Shown here: positions 6,822 through 14,031 of the stretch, one piece after another
Numbering within the stretch: position 1 is the first letter of the stretch
Layout of the letters: each line of letters begins with the position of its first letter
Assembly: GCF_900130005.1 (NCBI RefSeq)
Contig: NZ_FQXP01000018.1
Span: forward strand, 1-19,606
Reading direction: 5' to 3'
DNA length: 19,606 nt
Origin: Clostridium collagenovorans DSM 3089
GTDB taxonomy: Bacteria > Bacillota > Clostridia > Clostridiales > Clostridiaceae
The notes under the pieces: model-generated
Seen by the model: the letters and a program-made list of their open reading frames with translations, nothing else
The model's database searches: none
What the model was told of the DNA's origin: nothing
Made by a program: the position numbers and the translations under genes

Positions 6822-7889
6822 CTATCTGTCTAATATAAATTGTTCCTTTAAACGTCTTAATCCACTTTTAATAGCTTTAGCCCTAGCTTCACCTATACCT
6901 TCTACATTATCTAATTCATCACAAGAAGCTTCAGTCATTGCCTTTAATTCTCCAAAATGATGAACTAAGTTTTCTATTACTGAAGAAGGTATTCTTGGTA
7001 ATTTATCTAACATTCTATAGCCTCTTGGTGAAATCAAGGTATCAACAAGAGGAGCATTAGGATATCCAAGAATTTTTGAAATATTATCAAGCTCTAAGAT
7101 CTCTTTGCTATCCATGTTTTGTAGCTGATTATATATATCTTCGTAACTTAAGTCTGATTTACAATAATCCCTTATTAAAAATACTCCCTCTTGCTCTATA
7201 TTTTTAACAAGTTCATCTAATTGCATACTTACTAATCTACCTTCATTTCCAGCTTCACATAAATACAAATCTATTTCATCCACAATCTTCATTACCATTT
7301 CCATTCTTTGAATTCCTGTAACAACATCAAATAAGGTAACTAAATCTTGAAACTCTAGTAAATTTAAAGTTCTCATTACTCTTTCAGAAACTGATACATA
7401 CTTTTCAAGAGTTTGTATTGCTTGATTTGCCTTTGCCAAAACTACACTAGTATCTCTTAGAACATATTTCACATCACTTTTATAAACAGTTATCATATTT
7501 CTTCTTTGTGAAATTGCTATAACAACAGAATCAGTTTGCTTTGCTACTCTTTGAGCTGTTCTATGTCTTGTTCCTGTTTCAAAAGTCGCTATAGATTGTT
7601 CAGGCATAAGTTGAGTATTTGCATATAAGATTCTTTTCAAATCACTTGTAATTACAATTGCTCCATCCATCTTAGCAAGTTCATATACATAAGCTGGTGA
7701 ATATTCAGCATTTATATTAAAGCCTCCATCTACTAAGCTCAAAGCTTTATCAGCTTTAGAAATAAGTATTAATCCCCCAGTTTTAGCTTTTAAAATATTT
7801 TCAAGCCCCTCCCTTAAAGGAGTTCCTGGCGCCATCATTGTAAGTATATCTTTTATACTATCGTTCTTTTTTATTCTCACTCTAATCAC
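6822..7889 (-). CDS. disA: DNA integrity scanning diadenylate cyclase DisA
   Basis: DisA makes cyclic di-AMP from two ATP and scans DNA, stalling at branched structures. The 355 residues comprise the N-terminal DAC domain with the two catalytic motifs D75-G-A and GTRHR (106-110). A helical spine follows. The C-terminus holds a helix-hairpin-helix DNA-binding domain (VEGIGEARAKAI near 330-341). The annotated start is GTG at 7889. A second GTG three codons in (7880) has a GGGTGAT site 4 nt upstream and would give an N-terminus closer to clostridial DisA, so I favour 7880 slightly. It follows radA after 9 bp, an operon in which RadA may modulate DisA activity as reported in Bacillus. Confidence 0.95.
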   Translation of the reverse strand: MIRVRIKKNDSIKDILTMMAPGTPLREGLENILKAKTGGLILISKADKALSLVDGGFNINAEYSPAYVYELAKMDGAIVITSDLKRILYANTQLMPEQSIATFETGTRHRTAQRVAKQTDSVVIAISQRRNMITVYKSDVKYVLRDTSVVLAKANQAIQTLEKYVSVSERVMRTLNLLEFQDLVTLFDVVTGIQRMEMVMKIVDEIDLYLCEAGNEGRLVSMQLDELVKNIEQEGVFLIRDYCKSDLSYEDIYNQLQNMDSKEILELDNISKILGYPNAPLVDTLISPRGYRMLDKLPRIPSSVIENLVHHFGELKAMTEASCDELDNVEGIGEARAKAIKSGLRRLKEQFILDR

Positions 7890-7898
7890 CCTACCATT

Positions 7899-9260
7899 TT
7901 AAAACACTTTAGAAAAACATTCTTTTAAAGATGATATTCCAACTATGTTACTTCCCTTCATATCCATTTTATCCTTATTCTTTAAAGGCACTATAAAGTT
8001 CTTAAACCCTAATTTACTACCTTCATTAACTATCTTTTCACAAAATGATACAGGTCTTATTTCTCCTGTAAGTCCAACCTCTCCAACAACTAATGTCTTT
8101 TCTAACTTTATAGGCTCTCCTTTAATACTAGAAATAAGTGCCAAGGCCATTCCAAGGTCACCATATGTCCCATCTAAATTCAAACCACCTACAACATTAA
8201 CATAGACATCACAGTTATAAAAGGGGATTTTTAATTTTTTCTCTAATACTGCTAAAATAAGATTTAATCTAGCAACATCAACACCTACTGCTGTTCTTCT
8301 TGGCATTATAGCCTTGGTTTCACTAACTAAAGCTTGTATTTCAACTAATACCGGTCTACTTCCTTCTACAATTCCAATAACAGACGACCCTTCTTGTGTA
8401 AAGTTTGTTTCTTCTAAAAACATACTAGATGGATTTAAAACTTCTTTTAATCCAATCCCTCTCATCTCAAAAACTCCAATTTCACTTGTTGTTCCAAAAC
8501 GATTCTTTATAGTTCTTAATATTCTAAACTCCTGTGTTCTTTCACCCTCAAAATGTAGTACAGTATCTACCATATGCTCAAGTACTCTTGGTCCCGCTAA
8601 TTCACCTTGCTTAGTAACATGCGCAACTATAAAAAATGGTATCCCTCTAGTCTTTCCAATTCGCATAATTTCATTAGAACATTCTCTTACTTGAGATACA
8701 CTTCCCGGTGCTGATGATATGTTTCCTTTAAATAAAGTTTGTATAGAGTCTACTATTACAAAAATAGGCTGTATATCATTTACATGAGCTTCTATTAAGT
8801 CAATATTAGTCTCTGCTACTATGTATAAATTACTATGAGATATTTCCAATCTATCTGCTCTCATTTTTATCTGTTCTTCAGACTCTTCTCCAGAAACATA
8901 TAATACCTTACCATACTTATTAGCAATAGCTCCTGCTGCTTGTAATAGTAAAGTTGATTTTCCTATACCAGGGTCACCAGATATAAGAGTTAATGATCCC
9001 TTTACTAGTCCTCCACCAAGTACTCTATTTAATTCAGCTATATTAGTATCATATCTTTCATATGCACTAGACTTTATCTCCGTAATACTTTGAGGCTTAT
9101 TTCCATTAGTAATGGTAACAGCCCTTTGTGGCTGAGTATTTACCATCTTTTGTTCTTCAACCATAGTGTTCCAATTTCCACACCCTGGACATTTTCCCAT
9201 CCATTTAGGTGATTCATTTCCACAATTCTGGCACACAAAAATGCTCTTTGATTTAGCCAT
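7899..9260 (-). CDS. radA: DNA repair protein RadA (Sms)
   Basis: RadA is a RecA-like ATPase that acts in recombination intermediates and branch migration. All expected parts are present in 453 residues. A four-Cys zinc finger uses C10, C13, C24 and C27. The Walker A GDPGIGKS is at 95-102, the Walker B-like FVIVDSIQ at about 167-173, and the RadA-specific KNRFG motif at 252-256. A C-terminal Lon-protease-like P domain (about 290-453) includes GEVGLTGEIRPV. The ATG has an AGGAG site 10 nt upstream. It is the first gene of the radA-disA operon; I see no convincing promoter in the AT-rich region upstream. Confidence 0.96.
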   Translation of the reverse strand: MAKSKSIFVCQNCGNESPKWMGKCPGCGNWNTMVEEQKMVNTQPQRAVTITNGNKPQSITEIKSSAYERYDTNIAELNRVLGGGLVKGSLTLISGDPGIGKSTLLLQAAGAIANKYGKVLYVSGEESEEQIKMRADRLEISHSNLYIVAETNIDLIEAHVNDIQPIFVIVDSIQTLFKGNISSAPGSVSQVRECSNEIMRIGKTRGIPFFIVAHVTKQGELAGPRVLEHMVDTVLHFEGERTQEFRILRTIKNRFGTTSEIGVFEMRGIGLKEVLNPSSMFLEETNFTQEGSSVIGIVEGSRPVLVEIQALVSETKAIMPRRTAVGVDVARLNLILAVLEKKLKIPFYNCDVYVNVVGGLNLDGTYGDLGMALALISSIKGEPIKLEKTLVVGEVGLTGEIRPVSFCEKIVNEGSKLGFKNFIVPLKNKDKMDMKGSNIVGISSLKECFSKVF

Positions 9261-9621
9261 AATCCGTATCTCCTATATTTTTATTACTTACATATTTAAA
9301 ATATTCTTTAATACTAAAATATAATATCTTATACTGCAAATATACTGAGCAGCTAAATTTAAATTCATATGTAAATTATAATCAACTTTCTATTAAATGT
9401 ATATTGTTCTATTAAATATGTATTATTGTTAACTATACTAGTATAATACTAAATTATTGCAAATTATATAGTTTTATTTAACTTAAGTCATTTATCCTTC
9501 TTAATAAAAAACTGCCCTCAATAAAATTCTTATAATATTACTTTAAGTATTACCAAAAATACTCATACTATAAATAATTTTATTTTAAAGACAGTTTTCT
9601 TAATTTCTATATTCTATTAAT
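9261..9621. other. 361-bp AT-rich intergenic region between clpC and radA
   Basis: No gene is visible. It contains a short imperfect direct repeat, TTCTATTAAATGTATATTG at 9388-9406 followed directly by a close copy at 9407-9428. The clpC terminator structure lies at 9508-9598. The radA promoter must be here, but no good -35/-10 pair stands out. Confidence 0.5.
9508..9598 (-). terminator. Three-tier hairpin terminator after clpC
   Basis: The outer stem is AAAACTG (9508-9514) with CAGTTTT (9592-9598). The middle stem is AATAAAATT (9520-9528) with AATTTTATT (9576-9584). The apical hairpin is AGTATT (9546-9551) with AATACT (9558-9563). Read on the minus strand it ends CAGTTTTTTATT, a U-tract. 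It begins about 24 nt after the clpC stop codon. It is unusually long for a terminator. Confidence 0.6.
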
Positions 9622-12066
9622 TTATGAACACTTAAAGGTTATTTTATCATCACTTATTCCAACATCTATATTTTTATCCGTATGAATATTTCCCTTTAAA
9701 ATTTCTTCAGATAAATTATCTTCTAACTCCTTAATTATAACTCTTCTTAAGGATCTAGCACCATAAGTAGGACTATACCCTTTTTTACTTAAATAATTTA
9801 TTACTTCTAAGGATACATTAATATTAATATTATTGCTTCTTAATCGTTTTTCCAAAGAAGCTATCATAATCTTAGCTATTTGCTGTATGTTCTCTTCATT
9901 TAATTTATGGAATACCACTATATCATCAATTCTATTAATAAACTCTGGCTTAAAGTTCTTTTTAAGCTCCTCTAGCATATTCATCTTCATCTTTTCATAT
10001 TCATTGTTTTCACTATCATTTTGAGCTGCAAATCCCATATAAGATGATTTCTTTAATCTTTCAGCTCCAACATTAGAGGTCATTATTATTATTGTATTTT
10101 TAAAATTAACTACTCTACCCTTTGCATCAGTTACTCTACCATCCTCTAGTATTTGAAGTAAAACATTAAAAACCTCTGGATGAGCTTTTTCTATCTCATC
10201 AAACAATACTACTGAATAAGGTTTACGTCTCACCTTTTCAGTTAACTGCCCACCATCTTCAAAGCCTACATACCCTGGTGGCGCACCTATAAGTTTCGAT
10301 ACAGAGTACTTTTCCATATACTCAGACATATCAATCCTTATTATACTATCCTCATCTCCAAAGATAGCATCTGCTAAAGCTTTACTAAGCTCTGTTTTTC
10401 CTACGCCTGTTGGTCCTAAAAATATAAATGAACCAATAGGTCTTTTAGGATCCTTAAGCCCTAATCTCGCTCTTCTAATAGCCTTTGTAATAGAAAGTAC
10501 AGCATCATTTTGCCCTATTACTCTTTTATGCAATATACTATCAAGCTCTAATAACCTTTTACTTTCTTCTTCAGTAATTCTATCTACTGGTATATTAGTC
10601 CACCTAGATACAATATTAGCAACATCAGATTCCGTAACTACAATCTCATTACCATACCATCTATTTTTTAAATCTAACCTAATACTTTCAACTTGACTTT
10701 TTACCTCTATTTCCTTATCTCTAAAGCTAGCAGCCTTTTCATAATCCTGAAGTGCCACAGCCTCTTCCTTTTCCTTACTTATCTTATCAACTTCACTTTC
10801 AAGAACTCTTAATTTTGGAGAAGATGATAATCCATTTATCCTTACCTTAGCACCAGCTTCGTCTATTAAATCTATAGCTTTATCTGGTAAAAATCTATCT
10901 GTTATATACCTTTGAGATAAATTAACAGCAGCTCTTAATGCCTCATCTGTTATTTTTGCTCTATGATGCTCCTCATACTTTTCCCTTAATCCAAAAAGTA
11001 TTTGAAGTGCTTCATCTTTACTAGGCTCTTCCACCATAACAGATTGAAACCTTCTCTCAAGAGCAGCATCCTTCTCTATATGCTTTCTATACTCATCTAT
11101 TGTAGTTGCACCAATGCACTGTAGCAATCCTCTTGCTAAAGCAGGTTTTAATATGTTAGAAGCATCTATAGCTCCTTCCGCTGCACCAGCCCCTACTAAT
11201 GTATGGATCTCATCAATAAATAAAATTACATCACCACATTCATTAACCTCATCAATGATTTTCTTTAACCTTTCTTCAAACTCTCCTCTATACTTAGTTC
11301 CTGCAATTACACATGGTAAATCTAGAGTAACTACCCTCTTATCCCTTAACATGTAAGGTACATCACCTGTAAATATTTTTTCTGCAAGGCCTTCTATTAT
11401 AGCAGTTTTACCAACACCTGGTTCTCCAATTAAACAAGGATTGTTTTTTATTCTTCTACACAGTATTTCTAATACCCTCTGCATTTCCGAATCCCTACCT
11501 ATTACAGGATCTAGCTTACCACTCTTAGCAAGTTCCGTAAGATCCTTGCTATATTTATCTAGTATAGGAGTCTTTTTATACTTTGTCTTAGAATTATTAT
11601 TACTACTAGTGTAGCTATTATTGCTATAGCCCTGTAATTGATCCTTGATAGATTGCTTTAATTTATCAAAATTCATATTTAAATTTTTTAAAATAGTATA
11701 TGCTACCCCTTCACCTTCTTTAATTATAGCAAGTAACATATGCTCTGGAGAAATATAATTGTGTTGGAATTCCATAGCTTCTGATAAACTTACGTCAAAT
11801 AATTTTTTAACCCTTGGTGTTAATGGAATATCCTCAGATGGTAATTCAAGTTCTCCATACCCTTCAAAACTAATAATTAATTCTTGAACTTTTTCTGCTG
11901 TAACATTCATAGAAGTTAGTATATTAAAGGCTATGCCTTCCTTTTCTCTTAAAATAGCTAATAAAATATGTTCTGTTCCTATATATCCATGCTTAAATTC
12001 AACTGCAACATCCTTAGCGCTTAAAACTAAGCCTTTTCCACGCTCAGTAAATCTATTAAACATCAT
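9622..12066 (-). CDS. clpC: ATP-dependent Clp protease ATPase subunit ClpC
   Basis: ClpC is an AAA+ unfoldase that feeds substrates to ClpP. The 814 residues show two N-terminal Clp repeats (about 1-145) and a Ser/Asn-rich linker (148-163). The D1 AAA domain has Walker A GEPGVGKT (214-221) and Walker B ILFIDE (281-286). The middle (UVR-like) coiled coil is at about 415-465. The D2 domain has Walker A GPTGVGKT (551-558), Walker B VVLFDE and a Clp C-terminal domain. Two tandem ATG codons follow a GGAAGGGG site. The usual upstream partners ctsR, mcsA and mcsB are absent here, and I find no CtsR heptad repeat or CIRCE element upstream. If McsB and CtsR exist they are elsewhere. Confidence 0.96.
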   Translation of the reverse strand: MMFNRFTERGKGLVLSAKDVAVEFKHGYIGTEHILLAILREKEGIAFNILTSMNVTAEKVQELIISFEGYGELELPSEDIPLTPRVKKLFDVSLSEAMEFQHNYISPEHMLLAIIKEGEGVAYTILKNLNMNFDKLKQSIKDQLQGYSNNSYTSSNNNSKTKYKKTPILDKYSKDLTELAKSGKLDPVIGRDSEMQRVLEILCRRIKNNPCLIGEPGVGKTAIIEGLAEKIFTGDVPYMLRDKRVVTLDLPCVIAGTKYRGEFEERLKKIIDEVNECGDVILFIDEIHTLVGAGAAEGAIDASNILKPALARGLLQCIGATTIDEYRKHIEKDAALERRFQSVMVEEPSKDEALQILFGLREKYEEHHRAKITDEALRAAVNLSQRYITDRFLPDKAIDLIDEAGAKVRINGLSSSPKLRVLESEVDKISKEKEEAVALQDYEKAASFRDKEIEVKSQVESIRLDLKNRWYGNEIVVTESDVANIVSRWTNIPVDRITEEESKRLLELDSILHKRVIGQNDAVLSITKAIRRARLGLKDPKRPIGSFIFLGPTGVGKTELSKALADAIFGDEDSIIRIDMSEYMEKYSVSKLIGAPPGYVGFEDGGQLTEKVRRKPYSVVLFDEIEKAHPEVFNVLLQILEDGRVTDAKGRVVNFKNTIIIMTSNVGAERLKKSSYMGFAAQNDSENNEYEKMKMNMLEELKKNFKPEFINRIDDIVVFHKLNEENIQQIAKIMIASLEKRLRSNNININVSLEVINYLSKKGYSPTYGARSLRRVIIKELEDNLSEEILKGNIHTDKNIDVGISDDKITFKCS

Positions 12067-12379
12067 ACTCGTAACCCCTTCCAGAAAACTATATTATTTC
12101 CTAATTATATTATTATCTAAAATTATATCCATATTTAGTCATCTTAAACTGAAAGTTGAAATTTATTATATATATTTTTCAATGATGTCTCTTCGTCATA
12201 CTTACTCTCAATTATTATTAAATATGCTTAGTTATAAGTTGAGAATTAAATATCTTTTTCTAAAATATTACTTTTATAAAATGTACCTTAGCTAATTAAT
12301 TAAAAGCTCCATCCAAATCCATCTCAAATATAAGTACTCATAATATACTTCTTCAATAAAGTCCCTTTATCACCTCGAA
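12067..12379. other. 313-bp AT-rich region upstream of clpC
   Basis: No gene, RNA or convincing promoter pair is visible. A TATAAT occurs on the minus strand near 12127-12132 (complement), but its -35 partner is poor. I searched by eye for the CtsR operator (GGTCAAA repeats) and CIRCE (TTAGCACTC inverted repeat) and found neither. A plus-strand open frame here has no ribosome binding site. Confidence 0.5.
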
Positions 12380-12425
12380 AAATATAAAAGGTATATCCCC
12401 TAAAAGAGATATACCTTTTATATTT
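12380..12425 (-). terminator. Terminator after the 73-residue gene
   Basis: A perfect 18-bp inverted repeat (12380-12397 with 12408-12425) with a 10-nt loop and GGTATATC at its apex. It lies 20 nt after the stop codon of the minus-strand gene at 12446. On the minus strand the stem runs into TTTTATATTTTTC. Confidence 0.85.
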
Positions 12426-12445
12426 AAAATAAAAATTTTAAATTA

Positions 12446-12667
12446 CTAGCTAAATAATTGTTGATTAATATATTTTCTGTCCTTATATAATAAAGATAGA
12501 GCTTGTTCATACTCTAAAAAATTAATTACTATGCATTTAGGCATATCGTATCTAATGCTAACAGTCTCATCCTTTAATGCTACGTCAACTTCACCTGAAT
12601 CCTTAGCATATGTAAAAGATTTAACCTCCTGAATTAATTCTTCTAAATGACTTTTGCTTTTTATCAT
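12446..12667 (-). CDS. Hypothetical small protein, probable sigma-H target
   Basis: I do not recognise this 73-residue protein. It is soluble, has no signal peptide or membrane segment, and looks like a helix (LEELIQEVKSFTYAK) followed by strands (EVDVALKDETVSIRYDM, CIVINFL) and a second helix (EQALSLLYKDRKYINQQ). It has a single Cys. The ATG is preceded by GGGGGAAAG at good spacing. It is a single-gene transcription unit, with a sigma-H-type promoter at 12756-12782 and a strong terminator at 12380-12425. This makes it a candidate early-sporulation or stationary-phase gene. It is divergent from the two-component operon. Existence as a gene is well supported; function is unknown. Confidence 0.75.
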   Translation of the reverse strand: MIKSKSHLEELIQEVKSFTYAKDSGEVDVALKDETVSIRYDMPKCIVINFLEYEQALSLLYKDRKYINQQLFS

Positions 12668-12755
12668 ATTCTTTCCCCCAAACTAGTTTTTTCTGCACTA
12701 ACATCTTACTATATAACTATAATAAAGACCTTGTATTTTATATCTTAATAGTTAT

Positions 12756-12782
12756 ATTCTATAGGAATTGAATATTTCCTTT
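12756..12782 (-). promoter_or_regulatory. Sigma-H-type promoter for the 73-residue gene
   Basis: On the minus strand AAAGGAAAT (complement 12774-12782) is followed after 11 nt by ATAGAAT (complement 12756-12762). This matches every position of the B. subtilis sigma-H consensus RnAGGAwWW-N11/12-RnnGAAT. The predicted start of transcription is about 80 nt before the ATG at 12667. Confidence 0.6.
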
Positions 12783-12823
12783 TTTTTACATATTGTTTTA
12801 TGATTTTTATTTTTGCTGCTTTC

Positions 12824-12859
12824 ATTAATTGTGCATTATATAGTTTAGCACAAATTAAT
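12824..12859. repeat. Inverted repeat with A-rich loop
   Basis: ATTAATTGTGC (12824-12834) and GCACAAATTAAT (12848-12859) are complementary apart from one bulged base, around a 13-nt loop. It lies about 40 bp upstream of the -35 element of the sigma-H-type promoter. It could be an operator or an RNA hairpin; the sequence alone does not decide. Confidence 0.5.
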
Positions 12860-13234
12860 ACTTCTTTCACCACTTTTGTGAATTATAAGGACAAAGTTGC
12901 ACCATAGTAAATGTAACTTTTAACTATAAATTACAATCTTTAGCTCATTACTTTCCATTTATCCAAATTATAACATACAATTCAAATAAATCCAAATACT
13001 TTTTAACAAAAATTTCCTAACAATTATATCTTCTCATACTTAAAAAGATACATTTATAAGAAACCTACTAGATAATTATATCTTTTATTAAACTAATCAT
13101 AAAAATATATGTAATTTAAAAATATAACTAAATTATGGCTTTAGCAATTCAACATTTCCCTATTAAAATTCATAAATATTATGTCAGTATAATAGGGCAA
13201 CATTTGTATTATATCATAAAATTCGCTTAAATCT

Positions 13235-13264
13235 TTGTTAATATGATAATTTCATCATTATATT
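13235..13264 (+). promoter_or_regulatory. Probable promoter of the two-component operon
   Basis: TTGTTA (13235-13240) and TATATT (13259-13264) are 18 nt apart. The spacer contains the dyad ATGAT-N6-ATCAT (13243-13258), which could be an operator. The expected transcript has a leader of about 75 nt before the ATG. Confidence 0.5.
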
Positions 13265-13347
13265 CTCTTGAGTATGAAAATATTAAGTATTACAATAAGA
13301 ATATCATTTACAAAGGAGGTAGGAATTTAACTTCCGAAACATAATAT

Positions 13348-14031
13348 ATGAATAAGACGATTTTAATTGTAGAAGATGAAATGAGAATGCGTAAACTACT
13401 TAAAGACTACCTTAAACGTGAAGGTTTTAAGGTTCTAGAAGCTGAGGATGGAGACGAAGGTCTTCATGTTTTTAAAACAAATAAAGTTCATCTACTTATA
13501 CTTGATGTAATGATGCCTAAATTAGATGGTTTTGAAGTTTGTAAAGAAGTTCGTAATTGCTCTGATGTACCTATTATTATGTTAACAGCAAAATCTGAAG
13601 ATGAAGATAAGTTAATAGGATTTGATTTAGGTGCTGATGACTATGTTACTAAACCTTTTAGTCCTAAGGTATTAGTGGCAAGAGTAAAAACCCTTATAAA
13701 AAGGGTTGATGGAACCTTAGGTAACACCTCAAACACTATTATATTAAATGGACTAACTGTTAATTTTACTTCTAAGGAAGTTCTAATTGATGATTCCCAA
13801 GTTATACTATCCCCAAAGGAGTTCGATTTATTAGAATTTCTAATTAAAAATAAAGGAATAGTCTTATCTAGAGATACTTTGCTAGATAATGTATGGGGCT
13901 TTGATTATTTCGGTGACTTACGAACTGTAGACACACATATAAAGAGATTAAGAGAAAAGTTACAAAATAAAGCTGATTTTATTACCACAGTAAGAGGTAG
14001 TGGATATAAATTCGAGGTTAAAAATGACTAA
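13348..14031 (+). CDS. OmpR-family two-component response regulator
   Basis: The 227 residues comprise a receiver domain (1-115) and an OmpR/PhoB winged-helix DNA-binding domain (about 130-225). The phosphorylation site is D53 (LILDVMMP), with acidic pocket residues at 10-12 (DEM region), T80 (IIMLTA) and K102 (TKPF). The C-terminal domain shows LSPKEFDLLEFLIKNKG and RTVDTHIKRLREKL. The ATG at 13348 gives the standard N-terminus MNKTILIVEDE and a stop lies just upstream in frame. The only Shine-Dalgarno-like sequence (AGGAGG, 13314-13319) is 28 nt upstream, far too distant unless the leader folds. Its stop overlaps the kinase start. The target genes cannot be told from the context. Confidence 0.94.
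   Translation: MNKTILIVEDEMRMRKLLKDYLKREGFKVLEAEDGDEGLHVFKTNKVHLLILDVMMPKLDGFEVCKEVRNCSDVPIIMLTAKSEDEDKLIGFDLGADDYVTKPFSPKVLVARVKTLIKRVDGTLGNTSNTIILNGLTVNFTSKEVLIDDSQVILSPKEFDLLEFLIKNKGIVLSRDTLLDNVWGFDYFGDLRTVDTHIKRLREKLQNKADFITTVRGSGYKFEVKND

Larger units (their letters stand above)
12668..13347. other. 680-bp intergenic region between the 73-residue gene and the two-component operon
   Basis: This is a long divergent regulatory region without an ORF that has a ribosome binding site. It holds the sigma-H-type promoter (12756-12782), an inverted repeat with a one-base bulge at 12824-12859, a short dyad TTCAC-N7-GTGAA at 12866-12882, and a sigma-A-like promoter at 13235-13264 for the response regulator. 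The stretch 12900-13200 is plain AT-rich sequence in which I see nothing. Confidence 0.6.

Noticed and set aside
9388..9428. Two-copy direct repeat as a CRISPR or iteron array
   Set aside because: Only two imperfect AT-rich copies with no spacer; no cas or replication genes nearby.
11933..12295. 120-codon plus-strand frame running from clpC antisense into the clpC upstream region
   Set aside because: It has no ribosome binding site at any start, its first part is a shadow of clpC, and its second part is AT-rich filler coding Leu/Tyr/Lys.
14000..14023. GTG at 14000 as the histidine kinase start
   Set aside because: It lies deep inside the regulator gene without a ribosome binding site, while ATG 14024 has GAGG at 6 nt and gives the usual short overlap.
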